In this document: positions 21,362-30,795 of the stretch, in pieces
Layout of the letters: each line of letters opens with the position of its first letter
How positions within the stretch are numbered: position 1 is the first letter of the stretch
From: Rhodobacteraceae bacterium MED-G08
GTDB taxonomy: Bacteria; Pseudomonadota; Alphaproteobacteria; Rhodobacterales; Rhodobacteraceae
DNA: 51,304 bases
NCBI GenBank assembly: GCA_002457055.1
Contig: NTKT01000018.1
Location: 1-51,304 of the forward strand
Direction of reading: 5' to 3'
Made by a program: the position numbers and the translations under genes
The notes under the pieces: generated by a model
The model's database searches: none
What the model was told of the DNA's origin: nothing
The model's input: only the letters and a program-made list of their open reading frames with translations

Positions 21362-21964
21362 TTAGGATGTTTTTTTTTGTATAGTGTCATAATCGATGCC
21401 GTTGTCGATATCACGTAGCACATCACAAGCAGCCCATCTGTCAGTTTCCAAAGTTTTTATAGTATCGTCGAAAGCATAGTTTGATGACCACCGCACTTTT
21501 GTGAAAGTTTTTTTTGATATCTTCCTAATTTTTTTTGCACCAAAAAGCCAAAACCCGCCATCGAAAGTAGGTCCTAAAACGTACTCGTTCCTACGTAAAA
21601 TCTTAAAAGCCCGATCTATCTTTTCCTTACTTACATCTGGAATATCAGAACCAATTATACAAATCGGACCAACGCGAAAACTATCTAATATCTTGAGCAT
21701 TCTTTCTCCCAACCCTGACATTCCCTGGGAGATCCGCATCAATTCAGAAGGCCAAATCCTACTATTTTGTCCCTCAATATCTGGAGAAACAGCAATTACA
21801 GTTTCCCACTTAGGGTGTACAACATTTCGTATAAGCGATAAACTTTGATGTCTATACCACCAAGCAGATTCAATCATTCCGATATCATTTCCCAACCGTG
21901 TTTTGACTTTCCCAGGTCTTGGTTCTTTTACCATAACCACCAAAGTTGGTTTATATTTCGGCAA
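21362..21964 (-). CDS. DUF2064 / TIGR04282-type glycosyltransferase-like protein
   Basis: A 200-residue protein of the nucleotide-sugar-transferase fold. The Val-Lys-x-Pro-Arg-Pro-Gly-Lys-Val-Lys-Thr-Arg-Leu segment (12-24), Ile-Gly-Ser-Asp-Ile-Pro near 105-110, and Gly-Pro-Thr-Phe-Asp-Gly-Gly-Phe-Trp-Leu near 131-140 identify the DUF2064 family, often labelled arsenosugar-biosynthesis glycosyltransferase. No arsenic genes are nearby, so that label should not be taken literally. Its start overlaps the end of dapE by 14 bases, which suggests coupled translation. Confidence 0.82.
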   Translation of the reverse strand: MPKYKPTLVVMVKEPRPGKVKTRLGNDIGMIESAWWYRHQSLSLIRNVVHPKWETVIAVSPDIEGQNSRIWPSELMRISQGMSGLGERMLKILDSFRVGPICIIGSDIPDVSKEKIDRAFKILRRNEYVLGPTFDGGFWLFGAKKIRKISKKTFTKVRWSSNYAFDDTIKTLETDRWAACDVLRDIDNGIDYDTIQKKTS

Positions 21965-23102
21965 AATAATTTTCCAAAATGCGAGTATAGACTTTCTTTA
22001 AATTGCGGATTTGACTTATCTCAACCCTCTCATCAATTGCATGCATAGTCTTTCCCACTAGCCCAAATTCCACGACAGGGCAGATGTTCTTTATAAATCT
22101 TGCATCAGAAGTTCCACCCGTCGTCGACAAAGACGGTTTAACCCCAAGTTCTTGCTGGATAGAATTGCAAATTATGTCAGATAACTGCCCTGGAGGTGTC
22201 AAAAAGCTTTCCCCGGACGTATGCGTATCAACTGTAATTTCTGTCCCAGTTTTTTCAGCAAAGTCTTTTGAAGTTCTTTCCAACCATTTTTTTATAGACT
22301 CACTGGTATGATTATCATTGAACCTTATATTAATCACGGCTTTTGCCATTTCTGGAATTACATTGGTTGCAGAATTTCCAGTATCAATGGAAGTTATGAC
22401 TAGGGTCGACGCATCAAAATGTTTGGAGCCAATATCCAAACTTTCTTCACTAAGAGAATGCATTAACTGCACAAGTGCATTAAGCGGATTTATTGCTAGC
22501 TGTGGATAAGCGGTGTGCCCTTGCAGACCCTTAACACAAAACCTTGCTGTAATTGATCCCCTACGCCCAATCTTTACCATTTCACCGAGGTAATCCGGAC
22601 AAGTCGGCTCACCCACCAAACAATGGCTTATTTTTTCATTATTTTTCTGCATCCAATCTAGAATTGCAGCCGTTCCGTTTTTAGCTTCCCCTTCTTCATC
22701 TCCCGTAATAGTAATAACGATAGAACCATTTGGCGGATTTTTTGATACAAAATCTATGGCTGACGCGACAAATGCCGCGACACTCGACTTCATATCGGTG
22801 GCACCTCGACCAAATAAATAGCCATCCTTCACCTCAGCCCCAAAAGGGTCTACTGACCATGACTCTGCATTTCCAACCGGCACTACATCCGTATGCCCAT
22901 TATAACCGAAACTTCTTTCAGCTCTCCCCGAACCCCAGCGAGCAAAAAGATTTTCTACTCCCGCACGGCTAATTCGAGAGCATATAAATCCATTTTTATT
23001 TAGCAAATCCTCTATCAAAGTAATTGCCCCCGCTTCTTTTGGTGTTACGGACGGACATTTTATGAGTTCAGCTGTAAGGTTTACAGGATCAATTTCATTC
23101 AT
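21951..23102 (-). CDS. dapE: Succinyl-diaminopimelate desuccinylase
   Basis: DapE removes succinate from N-succinyl-LL-diaminopimelate in lysine and peptidoglycan synthesis. The 383-residue M20 metallopeptidase-fold protein shows zinc ligands His70 and Asp103 with catalytic Asp72 (Gly-His-Thr-Asp-Val-Val and Gly-Ala-Thr-Asp-Met-Lys), the acid pair Glu136-Glu137, and the Gly-Gly-Thr-Ser-Asp-Ala-Arg-Phe motif specific to DapE. It is eight bases downstream of the HAD gene in a minus-strand cluster. dapD, encoding the acyltransferase step of the same pathway, lies about 3 kb away in a separate unit. Confidence 0.95.
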   Translation of the reverse strand: MNEIDPVNLTAELIKCPSVTPKEAGAITLIEDLLNKNGFICSRISRAGVENLFARWGSGRAERSFGYNGHTDVVPVGNAESWSVDPFGAEVKDGYLFGRGATDMKSSVAAFVASAIDFVSKNPPNGSIVITITGDEEGEAKNGTAAILDWMQKNNEKISHCLVGEPTCPDYLGEMVKIGRRGSITARFCVKGLQGHTAYPQLAINPLNALVQLMHSLSEESLDIGSKHFDASTLVITSIDTGNSATNVIPEMAKAVINIRFNDNHTSESIKKWLERTSKDFAEKTGTEITVDTHTSGESFLTPPGQLSDIICNSIQQELGVKPSLSTTGGTSDARFIKNICPVVEFGLVGKTMHAIDERVEISQIRNLKKVYTRILENYFAEI

Positions 23103-23110
23103 AATTTCAC

Positions 23111-23761
23111 CTAAATTGGTAACAGTTTATTTACCACTGTGGCCAGCTCCCTTGTTTCTTTAATCAGGCAGTCGGCTCCTGCTGCTCTCAACTCATTTAT
23201 TGATCCATATCCATAGCTCACTCCTATAGATTTAATCAAGTTAGATTTTGCACCAATAATATCGTATCGTCTGTCACCTATCATTAAAGCATCGCTGGGT
23301 TGAGAACCTGTAGTACTTAATGCATGTTGCAATAAGCTGGACTTATCAGATAATGAGCCATCCAGATTAGAACCAAACTGATATGAGAAATATCTTGATA
23401 GCTGAAAATACTCTAATATGGAAATAGCCGAAGCAGTTGGCTTTGATGTTGCAACACCAAGCATATAACCCATCGATTTTAATTCCGAAAGCTGCTCTGG
23501 AATACCAGTATAGACACTATTTTCGATATATCCTTTTACATCGTATCGCTCTCGATACAAATCAACAGCGTAATTTAAATCTTCCTCCGGAACACCTAGC
23601 TTATTAAATGTGCCCCAAAGAGATGGTCCCACTACCCAGTCACTTTCAGGTCCAAGCTTTTCTAGTTTCATTTTATCAAGAGCATAGTTAATGCATGCCT
23701 TTATTCCCGGCCCAGCGTCCGTCAATGTCCCATCTAGATCAAAAAATATGATACGTCTCAA
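23111..23761 (-). CDS. HAD-IA phosphatase, phosphoglycolate phosphatase-like
   Basis: A 216-residue HAD hydrolase with the catalytic Asp8-x-Asp10-Gly-Thr-Leu-Thr, motif II in Val-Ala-Thr-Ser-Lys (about 103-107) and motif III/IV Met-Ile-Gly-Asp-Arg-Arg-Tyr-Asp (near 159-166). The helical cap between them fits Gph/PpaX-type enzymes acting on small phosphoesters. The start is TTG, fixed by a four-base TTGA overlap with the stop of the upstream gene. The substrate is unproven; 2-phosphoglycolate salvage after DNA repair is the common family role. Confidence 0.82.
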   Translation of the reverse strand: MRRIIFFDLDGTLTDAGPGIKACINYALDKMKLEKLGPESDWVVGPSLWGTFNKLGVPEEDLNYAVDLYRERYDVKGYIENSVYTGIPEQLSELKSMGYMLGVATSKPTASAISILEYFQLSRYFSYQFGSNLDGSLSDKSSLLQHALSTTGSQPSDALMIGDRRYDIIGAKSNLIKSIGVSYGYGSINELRAAGADCLIKETRELATVVNKLLPI

Positions 23762-24144
23762 TTTACTATGTCTTCCTCTGTTTCATTTCCAAATAAGGGC
23801 ATAACATCAGCTACTATGACAGAGTTTTCATTTAGGGCGCGCAACATGATTTTGTTTTCCTCCAGATCAATTTCATGTCCATTTTTCAATCTTTCTTCAA
23901 TTGAACCATAGCCAACTACATTCAGTGGAGACATATTAGAACGCTTCAACGTTGCAACTGCTTCTCGAACCGCTTCTTCTTCATCAATTCCAGTAGAATA
24001 ACAAATTAATGTCGCACCAATAGAGTTTCTTGGAAGACCATCATTTTTTGATCGACCTAGACTTACCTCTAAAGTAAATATCGCGCGCTGTTTTCTATTT
24101 TTATCAATAATTTTTTTCATAAACCAGGGGTTTGTTAATTTCAT
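23758..24144 (-). CDS. Conserved small protein of unknown function
   Basis: I do not recognise a named domain. The product is up to 128 residues (120 if the second ATG at 24120 is used; neither has a clear ribosome binding site). It is acidic, especially in the C-terminal half, with no membrane segment or signal peptide. Notable stretches are Phe-Thr-Leu-Glu-Val-Ser-Leu, Gly-Ala-Thr-Leu-Ile-Cys-Tyr, a helical Glu-Glu-Glu-Ala-Val-Arg-Glu-Ala and Gly-Tyr-Gly-Ser-Ile-Glu-Glu-Arg. The TTGA overlap with the following HAD gene indicates coupled translation. I recall similar unannotated proteins in Rhodobacterales but cannot verify this. Confidence 0.75.
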   Translation of the reverse strand: MKLTNPWFMKKIIDKNRKQRAIFTLEVSLGRSKNDGLPRNSIGATLICYSTGIDEEEAVREAVATLKRSNMSPLNVVGYGSIEERLKNGHEIDLEENKIMLRALNENSVIVADVMPLFGNETEEDIVN

Positions 24145-24304
24145 CGATATTACATTTAGATATCATATACTAAATTTTACTGACATAAAAATTACGTGTA
24201 TCCGGAAATCTATATAATGCTTCTTGAATAGTTTGAATTTCAATTTAGTTGCGAATATTAAAATTATTCAATAATGCATAAAAAGGTAATTAAAAGGAAA
24301 GCCC

Positions 24305-26131
24305 ATGTACCGATCTAGAACCTCCACTCATGGAAGAAATATGGCTGGGGCACGAGGCTTATGGCGTGCCACGGGAATGAAAGATGATGATTTTGGTAAA
24401 CCAATTATCGCTGTGGTAAACTCGTTCACACAATTTGTTCCAGGCCATGTTCACCTCAAAGATTTGGGCCAAATGGTAGCTCGTGAAATAGAAAAATCTG
24501 GCGGCGTCGCTAAGGAATTTAATACTATTGCCGTCGATGATGGAATTGCCATGGGTCATGATGGGATGCTTTACTCTCTACCATCGCGGGAAGTTATAGC
24601 CGACTCGGTTGAATATATGGTGAATGCGCATTGTGCAGATGCAATGGTTTGCATTTCCAATTGTGATAAAATTACCCCTGGAATGCTGATGGCAGCGATG
24701 CGTCTCAATATACCAGCTGTTTTTGTTTCCGGCGGACCAATGGAGGCCGGCAAAATAATTTGGGACGGCAAAGAAAAGGCATTAGATTTAGTTGATGCAA
24801 TGGTTTACGCTGCAGACGAAAAATATTCTGACGAAGAAGTTGCAGAAGTTGAGCGATCTGCATGCCCAACATGCGGATCTTGCTCTGGAATGTTCACTGC
24901 AAACTCAATGAACTGTCTTACAGAAGCTTTAGGGCTTTCACTACCTGGAAATGGATCAGTTTTAGCAACTCATTCGGACCGACAAAATCTTTTTCTGAAC
25001 GCCGGTAGAATAATAGTTGAAATAGCTAAACGTTGTTATGAAAAGGGTGATACATCCGTTTTACCACGGTCCATTGCTTCTTTTAAGGCATTCGAAAATG
25101 CAATGACGCTGGATATTTCCATGGGTGGGTCGACCAATACTGTTCTCCACCTATTAGCGGCGTCATATGAAGGCAACGTTGGTTTTACAATGGATGATAT
25201 AGATCGGTTATCTAGAAAAGTACCTGTTTTATGTAAGGTTGCTCCAGCAAAATCTGATGTTCATATGGAAGATGTACACAGAGCGGGCGGTATAATGGCA
25301 ATTTTGGGCGAACTAGACCGAGCTGGCCTCATTGATACAAGCTTGCCGACGGTTCATAGCAAAACATTATCTGACGCCCTTAAGGTTTGGGATATTTCTC
25401 AAACAACTGATGAGAAAGCTTTATCTTTCTATAAAGCCGCACCAGGAGGCGTTCCGACCCAAACAGCATTTTCACAAAGTCGCCGCTTTGAAAAACTCGA
25501 TCTTGATAGAGCGAAGGGTGTTATTCGCAGTAAGGAAAAGGCCTTCTCACAAGATGGTGGTCTTGCTGTGCTTTATGGAAATTTAGCAGAAGACGGCTGT
25601 ATCGTTAAAACAGCTGGTGTTGATGAAAAAATATTAAAATTTACTGGCCCAGCTTATGTTGTTGAAAGCCAAGATGATGCTGTCAATGACATACTGACAG
25701 GAAAGGTTAAATCAGGAGACGTCGTAATAATTAGACATGAAGGACCTCGTGGGGGACCAGGAATGCAAGAAATGCTCTATCCTACCAGCTATTTAAAGTC
25801 GAAAGGTCTTGGCTCTGCTTGCGCACTTGTTACAGATGGGCGTTTTTCCGGCGGCACCTCTGGTTTATCGATAGGACATGTTTCACCAGAAGCGGCAGAG
25901 GGCGGCACAATTGGGCTGGTAGAAACTGGTGATGAAGTTCAAATCAACATACCTGAAAGAAAAATTCATTTAAATGTTTCTGATGAAACACTTGCTAAAC
26001 GTCGTATTCAACAAGATAAAAACGGCTGGATACCCAAAAAGAAACGTAAGCGGAAGGTGACCACTGCCCTTAAAGCATATGCTGCATTAACGACATCTGC
26101 TTCTAAGGGTGCTGTACGAGTGGTAGACTAG
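24305..26131 (+). CDS. ilvD: Dihydroxy-acid dehydratase
   Basis: IlvD dehydrates 2,3-dihydroxy-isovalerate and its methyl homologue in valine, leucine and isoleucine synthesis. The 608-residue protein is full length. Iron-sulfur ligand candidates are Cys120 (Ser-Asn-Cys-Asp-Lys) and Cys193 (Cys-Pro-Thr-Cys-Gly-Ser-Cys-Ser-Gly), and the lack of a cysteine near residue 40-50 fits the oxygen-sensitive E. coli-like [4Fe-4S] type. A Lys/Arg cluster lies near the end. AAAGGAA is the ribosome binding site. A TATAAT hexamer at 24213-24218 could be a -10 element but has no recognisable -35. Confidence 0.96.
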   Translation: MYRSRTSTHGRNMAGARGLWRATGMKDDDFGKPIIAVVNSFTQFVPGHVHLKDLGQMVAREIEKSGGVAKEFNTIAVDDGIAMGHDGMLYSLPSREVIADSVEYMVNAHCADAMVCISNCDKITPGMLMAAMRLNIPAVFVSGGPMEAGKIIWDGKEKALDLVDAMVYAADEKYSDEEVAEVERSACPTCGSCSGMFTANSMNCLTEALGLSLPGNGSVLATHSDRQNLFLNAGRIIVEIAKRCYEKGDTSVLPRSIASFKAFENAMTLDISMGGSTNTVLHLLAASYEGNVGFTMDDIDRLSRKVPVLCKVAPAKSDVHMEDVHRAGGIMAILGELDRAGLIDTSLPTVHSKTLSDALKVWDISQTTDEKALSFYKAAPGGVPTQTAFSQSRRFEKLDLDRAKGVIRSKEKAFSQDGGLAVLYGNLAEDGCIVKTAGVDEKILKFTGPAYVVESQDDAVNDILTGKVKSGDVVIIRHEGPRGGPGMQEMLYPTSYLKSKGLGSACALVTDGRFSGGTSGLSIGHVSPEAAEGGTIGLVETGDEVQINIPERKIHLNVSDETLAKRRIQQDKNGWIPKKKRKRKVTTALKAYAALTTSASKGAVRVVD

Positions 26132-26167
26132 GAGCCGTCATACCAAAAGGTGTAATTCTATAAATTA

Positions 26168-26995
26168 TTAATCACGGAGAAGTTCATTAATTCCCGTTTT
26201 GCTACGGGTTCTCTCATCAACTCTTTTAACAATCACTGCACAGTATAAACTTATGTTATTTTTGCTTGGCATTGAACCAGAAACGACTACTGAATAAGGA
26301 GGAACTTCTCCATACATTACCTCTCCTGTTTCTCGATCTACTATTTTGGTCGATTGCCCTATGTAAACTCCCATCCCAAAAACTGAACCCTCTCGAACGA
26401 TTACACCTTCTACCACTTCGGAACGGGCACCTATAAAACAATTATCTTCTATTATTGTCGGAGAGGCCTGCATTGGCTCTAATACGCCACCGATACCAAC
26501 ACCTCCAGATAAATGTACGTTCTTACCTATTTGGGCACAACTGCCAACCGTAGCCCATGTGTCTACCATTGTTCCTGTATCTACATATGCACCAAGATTT
26601 ACAAATGAAGGCATTAGAACAACTCCTGGCGCTATATATGCAGAACGTCTTACAACACAACTTGGTACAGCTCTAAAACCTGCTTCTTTCCAATCTTTAG
26701 TGTTCCATCCTTTGAACTTATTATCAACTTTGTCCCACCAACCTGAGTTCTGCGGGCCACCCTCGTGTACCTCCATATCTTTAAGTCTAAAGCCGAGCAA
26801 AACGGCCTTTTTTGCCCATTGGTTTACGATCCAATCACCTTTGTCATTTTTCTCAGCAACACGTAAACTTCCAGTATCAAGAGCAGATAAAGTTGCTTCA
26901 ATAGCTTTTCTCGTTTCACCAGTTGTTGAAGGGGTTATTTCTTCTCGAACATTCCAAGCAGCTTCTATAGAATTTACCAGCTCTGAATTTGACAT
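26168..26995 (-). CDS. dapD: Tetrahydrodipicolinate N-succinyltransferase
   Basis: DapD transfers succinyl from succinyl-CoA to tetrahydrodipicolinate, committing to the succinylase route of lysine synthesis, with DapE downstream in the pathway. The start is the ATG at 26995 (275 residues): the in-frame TTG twelve bases upstream overlaps a GGAG ribosome binding site that serves the ATG. The left-handed beta-helix hexapeptide repeats run through about 110-240 (for example [10 protein letters not shown]). It converges on ilvD with a 36-base gap and no visible terminator. Confidence 0.95.
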   Translation of the reverse strand: MSNSELVNSIEAAWNVREEITPSTTGETRKAIEATLSALDTGSLRVAEKNDKGDWIVNQWAKKAVLLGFRLKDMEVHEGGPQNSGWWDKVDNKFKGWNTKDWKEAGFRAVPSCVVRRSAYIAPGVVLMPSFVNLGAYVDTGTMVDTWATVGSCAQIGKNVHLSGGVGIGGVLEPMQASPTIIEDNCFIGARSEVVEGVIVREGSVFGMGVYIGQSTKIVDRETGEVMYGEVPPYSVVVSGSMPSKNNISLYCAVIVKRVDERTRSKTGINELLRD

Positions 26996-27105
26996 ATGTT
27001 TCTCCAATAATTTCCTGTGCTATATATTTTAAGATCGATCGATACAACGAAAAATCTTTTACATAAGTTAAATTTTATAAACTAGAGAGTTCTTCAATCT
27101 GTCTA

Positions 27106-27684
27106 TTATGGCCTACTACGGCGTAGGTATATATATAAAGCACCATAGCCACCGTGTCTTTGGTGCGCCTTTTCGACTTGGAGTATTAAATTAGACAACC
27201 TTGGTTCCTTTAACCAAAGAGGAACCTGCGATCTGAGCACCCCATTGCGTTGCGGAATAACATAACCAGGATCAGAGTTTTTACCTTTTCCTGTTATTAC
27301 CAATACCAGTCTTTTCTGTCTATTGTGAGAAGAAACTATAAAATTTAATAAGGCTGGATATGCTTGTTCTAGTGTCATGCCGTGAAGATCCAGCCACGCC
27401 TCTGGTTCGAGCATGCCTTTTTTCAGCTTGTCAAAAGCCTTCATATCCATTTTTACTTTTTGAGCACCAGTTGAAACGAACCCTTTTTTGATAGCTATAT
27501 TTTCATTTAATTGCGGCCTGAGGGCTCTCTTAGGGGGGGCATTGGTGGGTTTACTATTTTTTGGACTAATTTGACCCGAGCTAATGTCACTTTCAGTCAG
27601 AGTTTTATCGTTAAGGGGTAGAGTAGACTTGGCTACTTTTTCCCAAAGCTTTGTTTCTTCCAGACTAAGTTTTCTCCTTTTCAT
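27106..27684 (-). CDS. Smr-domain protein
   Basis: A 192-residue protein with a low-complexity N-terminal half and a C-terminal Smr domain (about 95-190). The domain's marks are the Leu-Asp-Leu-His-Gly-Met-Thr motif near 97-103 and Val-Ile-Thr-Gly-Lys-Gly near 130. Stand-alone Smr domains are related to the C-terminal nuclease domain of MutS2 and can nick DNA or cleave RNA. This is the alphaproteobacterial single-Smr form; its substrate is not known. The Tim44 gene lies 56 bases upstream on the same strand. Confidence 0.87.
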   Translation of the reverse strand: MKRRKLSLEETKLWEKVAKSTLPLNDKTLTESDISSGQISPKNSKPTNAPPKRALRPQLNENIAIKKGFVSTGAQKVKMDMKAFDKLKKGMLEPEAWLDLHGMTLEQAYPALLNFIVSSHNRQKRLVLVITGKGKNSDPGYVIPQRNGVLRSQVPLWLKEPRLSNLILQVEKAHQRHGGYGALYIYLRRSRP

Positions 27685-27740
27685 GACTTTGCACCCAGAG
27701 ACTTATGAAGTTGGCCTCACTACACAGTTGAATAATTATT

Positions 27741-28397
27741 CTAACTACTTGTGGCAACAAGGAGCCAATTCGGATCAGATGATGATAAATCACGAGAGAA
27801 CGTCCATGTGTCTCGCTGACGTTTTACCTGTTTAGCATCACCCTCCACAATCTCACCATCTTTATTTTTCACAACTGAAGAAAGCTCTCCCGTAAATGCA
27901 ACGGAAAGTTCTGCTACATTAGTTTTATCATCAAAGTCTGCATTTTTTAAGCTAAGTTCTCTTATCCCATAAAACTCTGCCTCAACCTTCAGCTTCTTTT
28001 TTGCTCGCATATCGATTACTTGCTGAAATGCGTCTTTCACATCTTCGTCAAGGAAGCTCTCAACATCTTTTAAATCACCATTTTCAAATGCCATTAGTAT
28101 CATTTCATATGCGGACCTTGCCCCAGTCAAAAAATCATTCACCATAAAATCTGCGTCTACTTTTTTCATGCGCGCCAAAGCTTCAGCAGATGGACTTTTT
28201 TTGTCAACATTGTCAGTAATGTCCGTATCTTCACCGCCATCAATTACGCGAAAATCTCTAGCGTTTTTGGAAGGAGCAGCATCTTGTAACGGAGGTTTTT
28301 CAAAGCCTTCGCGGGTACCCAGTACATTCTTTAATCTTAAAACCAAAAAAATGGCTATTCCTGCTAAAACAAGAATTTCAATAATTGCTGGACTCAT
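27741..28397 (-). CDS. Tim44/TimA-domain membrane-associated protein
   Basis: The 218-residue product begins with one hydrophobic segment (about 4-20), then a charged low-complexity linker and a Tim44-like domain (about 80-215). The domain includes an Ala-Tyr-Glu-Met-Ile helix near 98 and a Trp-Thr-Phe-Ser-Arg-Asp segment near 198, ending with Asn-Trp-Leu-Leu-Val-Ala-Thr. Alphaproteobacterial homologues of mitochondrial Tim44 are inner-membrane proteins of uncertain role, often next to secB as here. GGAG precedes the ATG. It is divergent from fxsA. Confidence 0.87.
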   Translation of the reverse strand: MSPAIIEILVLAGIAIFLVLRLKNVLGTREGFEKPPLQDAAPSKNARDFRVIDGGEDTDITDNVDKKSPSAEALARMKKVDADFMVNDFLTGARSAYEMILMAFENGDLKDVESFLDEDVKDAFQQVIDMRAKKKLKVEAEFYGIRELSLKNADFDDKTNVAELSVAFTGELSSVVKNKDGEIVEGDAKQVKRQRDTWTFSRDLSSSDPNWLLVATSS

Positions 28398-28502
28398 TTC
28401 ACGCTCCTGATCAGTGCGATAGTGGTAATTTTACTTTCAACTACTTATGTAGGTGCTAAAGGTGTTAATGTCCACTAAAGTGAATTAAGGATAATAAATT
28501 AG

Positions 28503-28970
28503 ATGTGGCTTTTTCTTCTATTTTTTACAGTACCAGTAATTGAGATCGTCTTATTCATTAAGGTAGGCGGTACAATTGGCCTAATGCCAACAGTTTTTAT
28601 TATATTAATTACAGCCATTGCAGGAACTGTGTTTGTTAAACAACAAGCCTCACAACTCTTCGATTTGTTCAAACGAAAAGCGGGAAGATTGGAGGACCCT
28701 TCCGAACCTATTGGGCATGGTGTATTAGTTCTTTTTGCGGGAGCATTATTGCTTACACCAGGCTTTTTCACAGATTTTATTGGTTTCCTTTTACTTATCC
28801 CAAATTTTCGATATTGGCTGTTTAGAAAACTTGAAAAAAAATTTATTCACGTGGGTCGTTTTGATGAGGGTACTTCATATCAAAACAGAACAATTTATGA
28901 TGCAGAATATAAAGATATCACACCTAATGATGGATCACCTTGGAAAAAAAATACAAACCCTAAAGACTGA
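28503..28970 (+). CDS. fxsA: FxsA family membrane protein
   Basis: A 155-residue protein with an N-terminal membrane hairpin (about 1-45) and a third hydrophobic region (about 72-100), followed by a hydrophilic tail. The Ile-Glu-Ile-x-Leu-Phe-Ile-Lys-Val-Gly segment near 12-21 and Leu-Leu-Thr-Pro-Gly-Phe-Phe-Thr-Asp near 83-91 are FxsA hallmarks. In E. coli the protein blocks phage T7 exclusion by F plasmids; its cellular role is unknown. The position between Tim44 and secB is the usual alphaproteobacterial order. Confidence 0.9.
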   Translation: MWLFLLFFTVPVIEIVLFIKVGGTIGLMPTVFIILITAIAGTVFVKQQASQLFDLFKRKAGRLEDPSEPIGHGVLVLFAGALLLTPGFFTDFIGFLLLIPNFRYWLFRKLEKKFIHVGRFDEGTSYQNRTIYDAEYKDITPNDGSPWKKNTNPKD

Positions 28971-29018
28971 AATCTTATAGAGTAATCAGATTATAGTATT
29001 GCTCGACAGGAGAATTTA

Positions 29019-29507
29019 ATGGCTAAGAAAACAGATGAAATAACACCGCCAAAAATGAATATTCTTGCGCAGTATGTAAGAGACCTCTCCTTTGAGAACA
29101 TTCTTGCACAAAAGGGGGTCGATGGTGAGTTGAACCCAGAAATACAAGTTAATGTAAACATAGACGCAAAAAAGCGTACGACAGATAAACAGTTTGACGT
29201 AATAATAAAACTTCGCGTTGATAGTAAATCTAAAAATACAAATAATATTCTCTTTGTATTGGAGCTAGATTACGGCGGCGTCTTTCAAATCGAAAATGTC
29301 CCAGACGATCAATTACACCCATATTTACTTATAGAATGCCCCAGAATGTTGTTTCCATTTCTTCGCAGAATCGTGAGTGATGTTACTCGTGATGGTGGTT
29401 TTCCACCACTAAATTTAGAAAACATAGATTTCTTAAAATTATACAGGCAAGAAATAGACAGGAGAAAAAATGCAAAAGAAAAAAATGGATCTAAAGTGAA
29501 ACACTAG
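29019..29507 (+). CDS. secB: Protein-export chaperone SecB
   Basis: SecB keeps preproteins unfolded and hands them to SecA. The 162-residue length and the landmarks agree with the family: an early Gln-Tyr-Val-Arg-Asp-Leu-Ser-Phe-Glu segment, Tyr-Gly-Gly-Val-Phe in the middle, and Cys-Pro-Arg-Met-Leu-Phe-Pro-Phe-Leu-Arg-Arg followed by Asp-Gly-Gly-Phe-Pro-Pro-Leu. A CAGGAG ribosome binding site precedes the ATG. It converges on dnaQ with a six-base gap. Confidence 0.96.
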   Translation: MAKKTDEITPPKMNILAQYVRDLSFENILAQKGVDGELNPEIQVNVNIDAKKRTTDKQFDVIIKLRVDSKSKNTNNILFVLELDYGGVFQIENVPDDQLHPYLLIECPRMLFPFLRRIVSDVTRDGGFPPLNLENIDFLKLYRQEIDRRKNAKEKNGSKVKH

Positions 29508-29513
29508 GGGGTG

Positions 29514-30215
29514 CTACGCCTTTAAAATTTCTGACCACATTGAATGGTCCCCAAGCTGCTTAATAAATTTTCTATGTCTATTTTCTTCGTCTTTTGTTAT
29601 CCTTGGTTTCAAATTTTCAGCCCTTTCACGTATTCTCTTTGCTTTTCCGGGGTTACTACTATTTCCATGTTCAACATCAGTAATATTTAGCGTGAAATCG
29701 GGTTGTTTTCCTCCAACCAACTCTAAATATACTTCCGCTAAAATTTGGCTATCAAGCAATGCGCCGTGTACCACTCTCGCTGAATTATCAATTTTAAACC
29801 TTCTACAAAGAGAATCTAACGAAGCGGGTGATCCTGGATATTTTTTTCGTGCGATAGCTAGTGTATCTGTCGCTCTGTCAAATGGTATCTCTTCTTTTTC
29901 ACACTTTATTAATTCTGCATTAATGAACTTCATATCGAAAATAGCATTATGAATAACTAACTTCGCTGATCCTATAAACTCCAAGAATTGATTAACGATT
30001 TCTGAAAATTTTGGTTTGTTGGAAAGAAACTCATCGCTTAACCCGTGTATCGCAAACGCTTGATCCGGCATAGCCATAAGTGGATTAATATATTGATGAT
30101 ATTCTTTTCCTGTGGGAACGTGGTTCATTAATTCCACTGCTCCAATTTCTACTATCCGGTGTCCATCTTCTGGATCCAAGCCAGTGGTTTCCGTATCTAA
30201 GACTATCTCTCTCAT
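29514..30215 (-). CDS. dnaQ: DNA polymerase III epsilon subunit (proofreading exonuclease)
   Basis: The 3'-5' exonuclease of the replicase. I start at the ATG at 30215 (233 residues), where the conserved Arg-Glu-Ile-Val-Leu-Asp-Thr-Glu-Thr-Thr-Gly begins; the longer open frame runs back into coaE. The DEDDh residues are visible: Asp7 and Glu9 (Exo I), His-Asn-Ala-Ile-Phe-Asp (Exo II) and His-Gly-Ala-Leu-Leu-Asp (Exo III). The C-terminal tail should bind the polymerase alpha subunit. It lies four bases downstream of coaE. Confidence 0.95.
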   Translation of the reverse strand: MREIVLDTETTGLDPEDGHRIVEIGAVELMNHVPTGKEYHQYINPLMAMPDQAFAIHGLSDEFLSNKPKFSEIVNQFLEFIGSAKLVIHNAIFDMKFINAELIKCEKEEIPFDRATDTLAIARKKYPGSPASLDSLCRRFKIDNSARVVHGALLDSQILAEVYLELVGGKQPDFTLNITDVEHGNSSNPGKAKRIRERAENLKPRITKDEENRHRKFIKQLGDHSMWSEILKA

Positions 30216-30219
30216 TATA

Positions 30220-30795
30220 TTAAACTCGCAACATATTGAGTATTTCCAGTACTTTTTCTTCAACCTTTTCATGAGATGTTGTCTCAATGGTAAAGTCAGA
30301 AAGTTTGCATTTTTCTTCACTGGGCATTTGTTTTGAAATCAATTCTTTGTAATAGTTATCAATATTATCAGTTCTCTTTTTTAATCTTTCTATTTGATTT
30401 TTCGCACTAGTAAAAACACATACCGTTTTATCCATTTCTTTATCCAGGCCAGTTTCAAATAAAAGCGGTATATCAAAAACTGCTATGTCAGCGGTATTTT
30501 GATTTTGAAAGTCTTGTCTATCAGCTTGTATGAGAGGATATACAATTTTTTCCAACTCTTTAAGTTTTTCAGGCTGCTTTTTCAAAAGCACCTTTAACTT
30601 ATTCCTTGAAATCGAACCGTTTTCTACTGATGTGGGGAATAACTTAGATACAGCTTTCACTGCTATACCACCTTTTGAATATAGTTTATGAACGGTTTTA
30701 TCAGCATCCCAGAGCGCACAACCATGTTTTACAAAAATACCTGCTGTGGTTGTTTTGCCCATTCCTATGGAACCTGTTAGCCCAATCTTTATCAT
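30220..30795 (-). CDS. coaE: Dephospho-CoA kinase
   Basis: Catalyses the last step of CoA synthesis, ATP-dependent 3'-phosphorylation of dephospho-CoA. I use the ATG at 30795 (191 residues), which overlaps the aroE stop as ATGA and is followed directly by the P-loop (Gly8-Ser-Ile-Gly-Met-Gly-Lys14-Thr). Other family marks are Trp-Asp-Ala-Asp near 34-37 and Asp-Ile-Pro-Leu-Leu-Phe-Glu-Thr in the middle. The order maf-aroE-coaE-dnaQ is standard for alphaproteobacteria near the origin. Confidence 0.94.
   Translation of the reverse strand: MIKIGLTGSIGMGKTTTAGIFVKHGCALWDADKTVHKLYSKGGIAVKAVSKLFPTSVENGSISRNKLKVLLKKQPEKLKELEKIVYPLIQADRQDFQNQNTADIAVFDIPLLFETGLDKEMDKTVCVFTSAKNQIERLKKRTDNIDNYYKELISKQMPSEEKCKLSDFTIETTSHEKVEEKVLEILNMLRV

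Noticed and set aside
21362..21964. Arsenosugar biosynthesis locus
   Set aside because: The only support is a family label; no ArsM-like or other arsenic gene lies nearby.
24180..24218. Promoter of ilvD from CTGACA to TATAAT
   Set aside because: The spacer is 27 bases, too long for a sigma-70 promoter; only the TATAAT itself is good.
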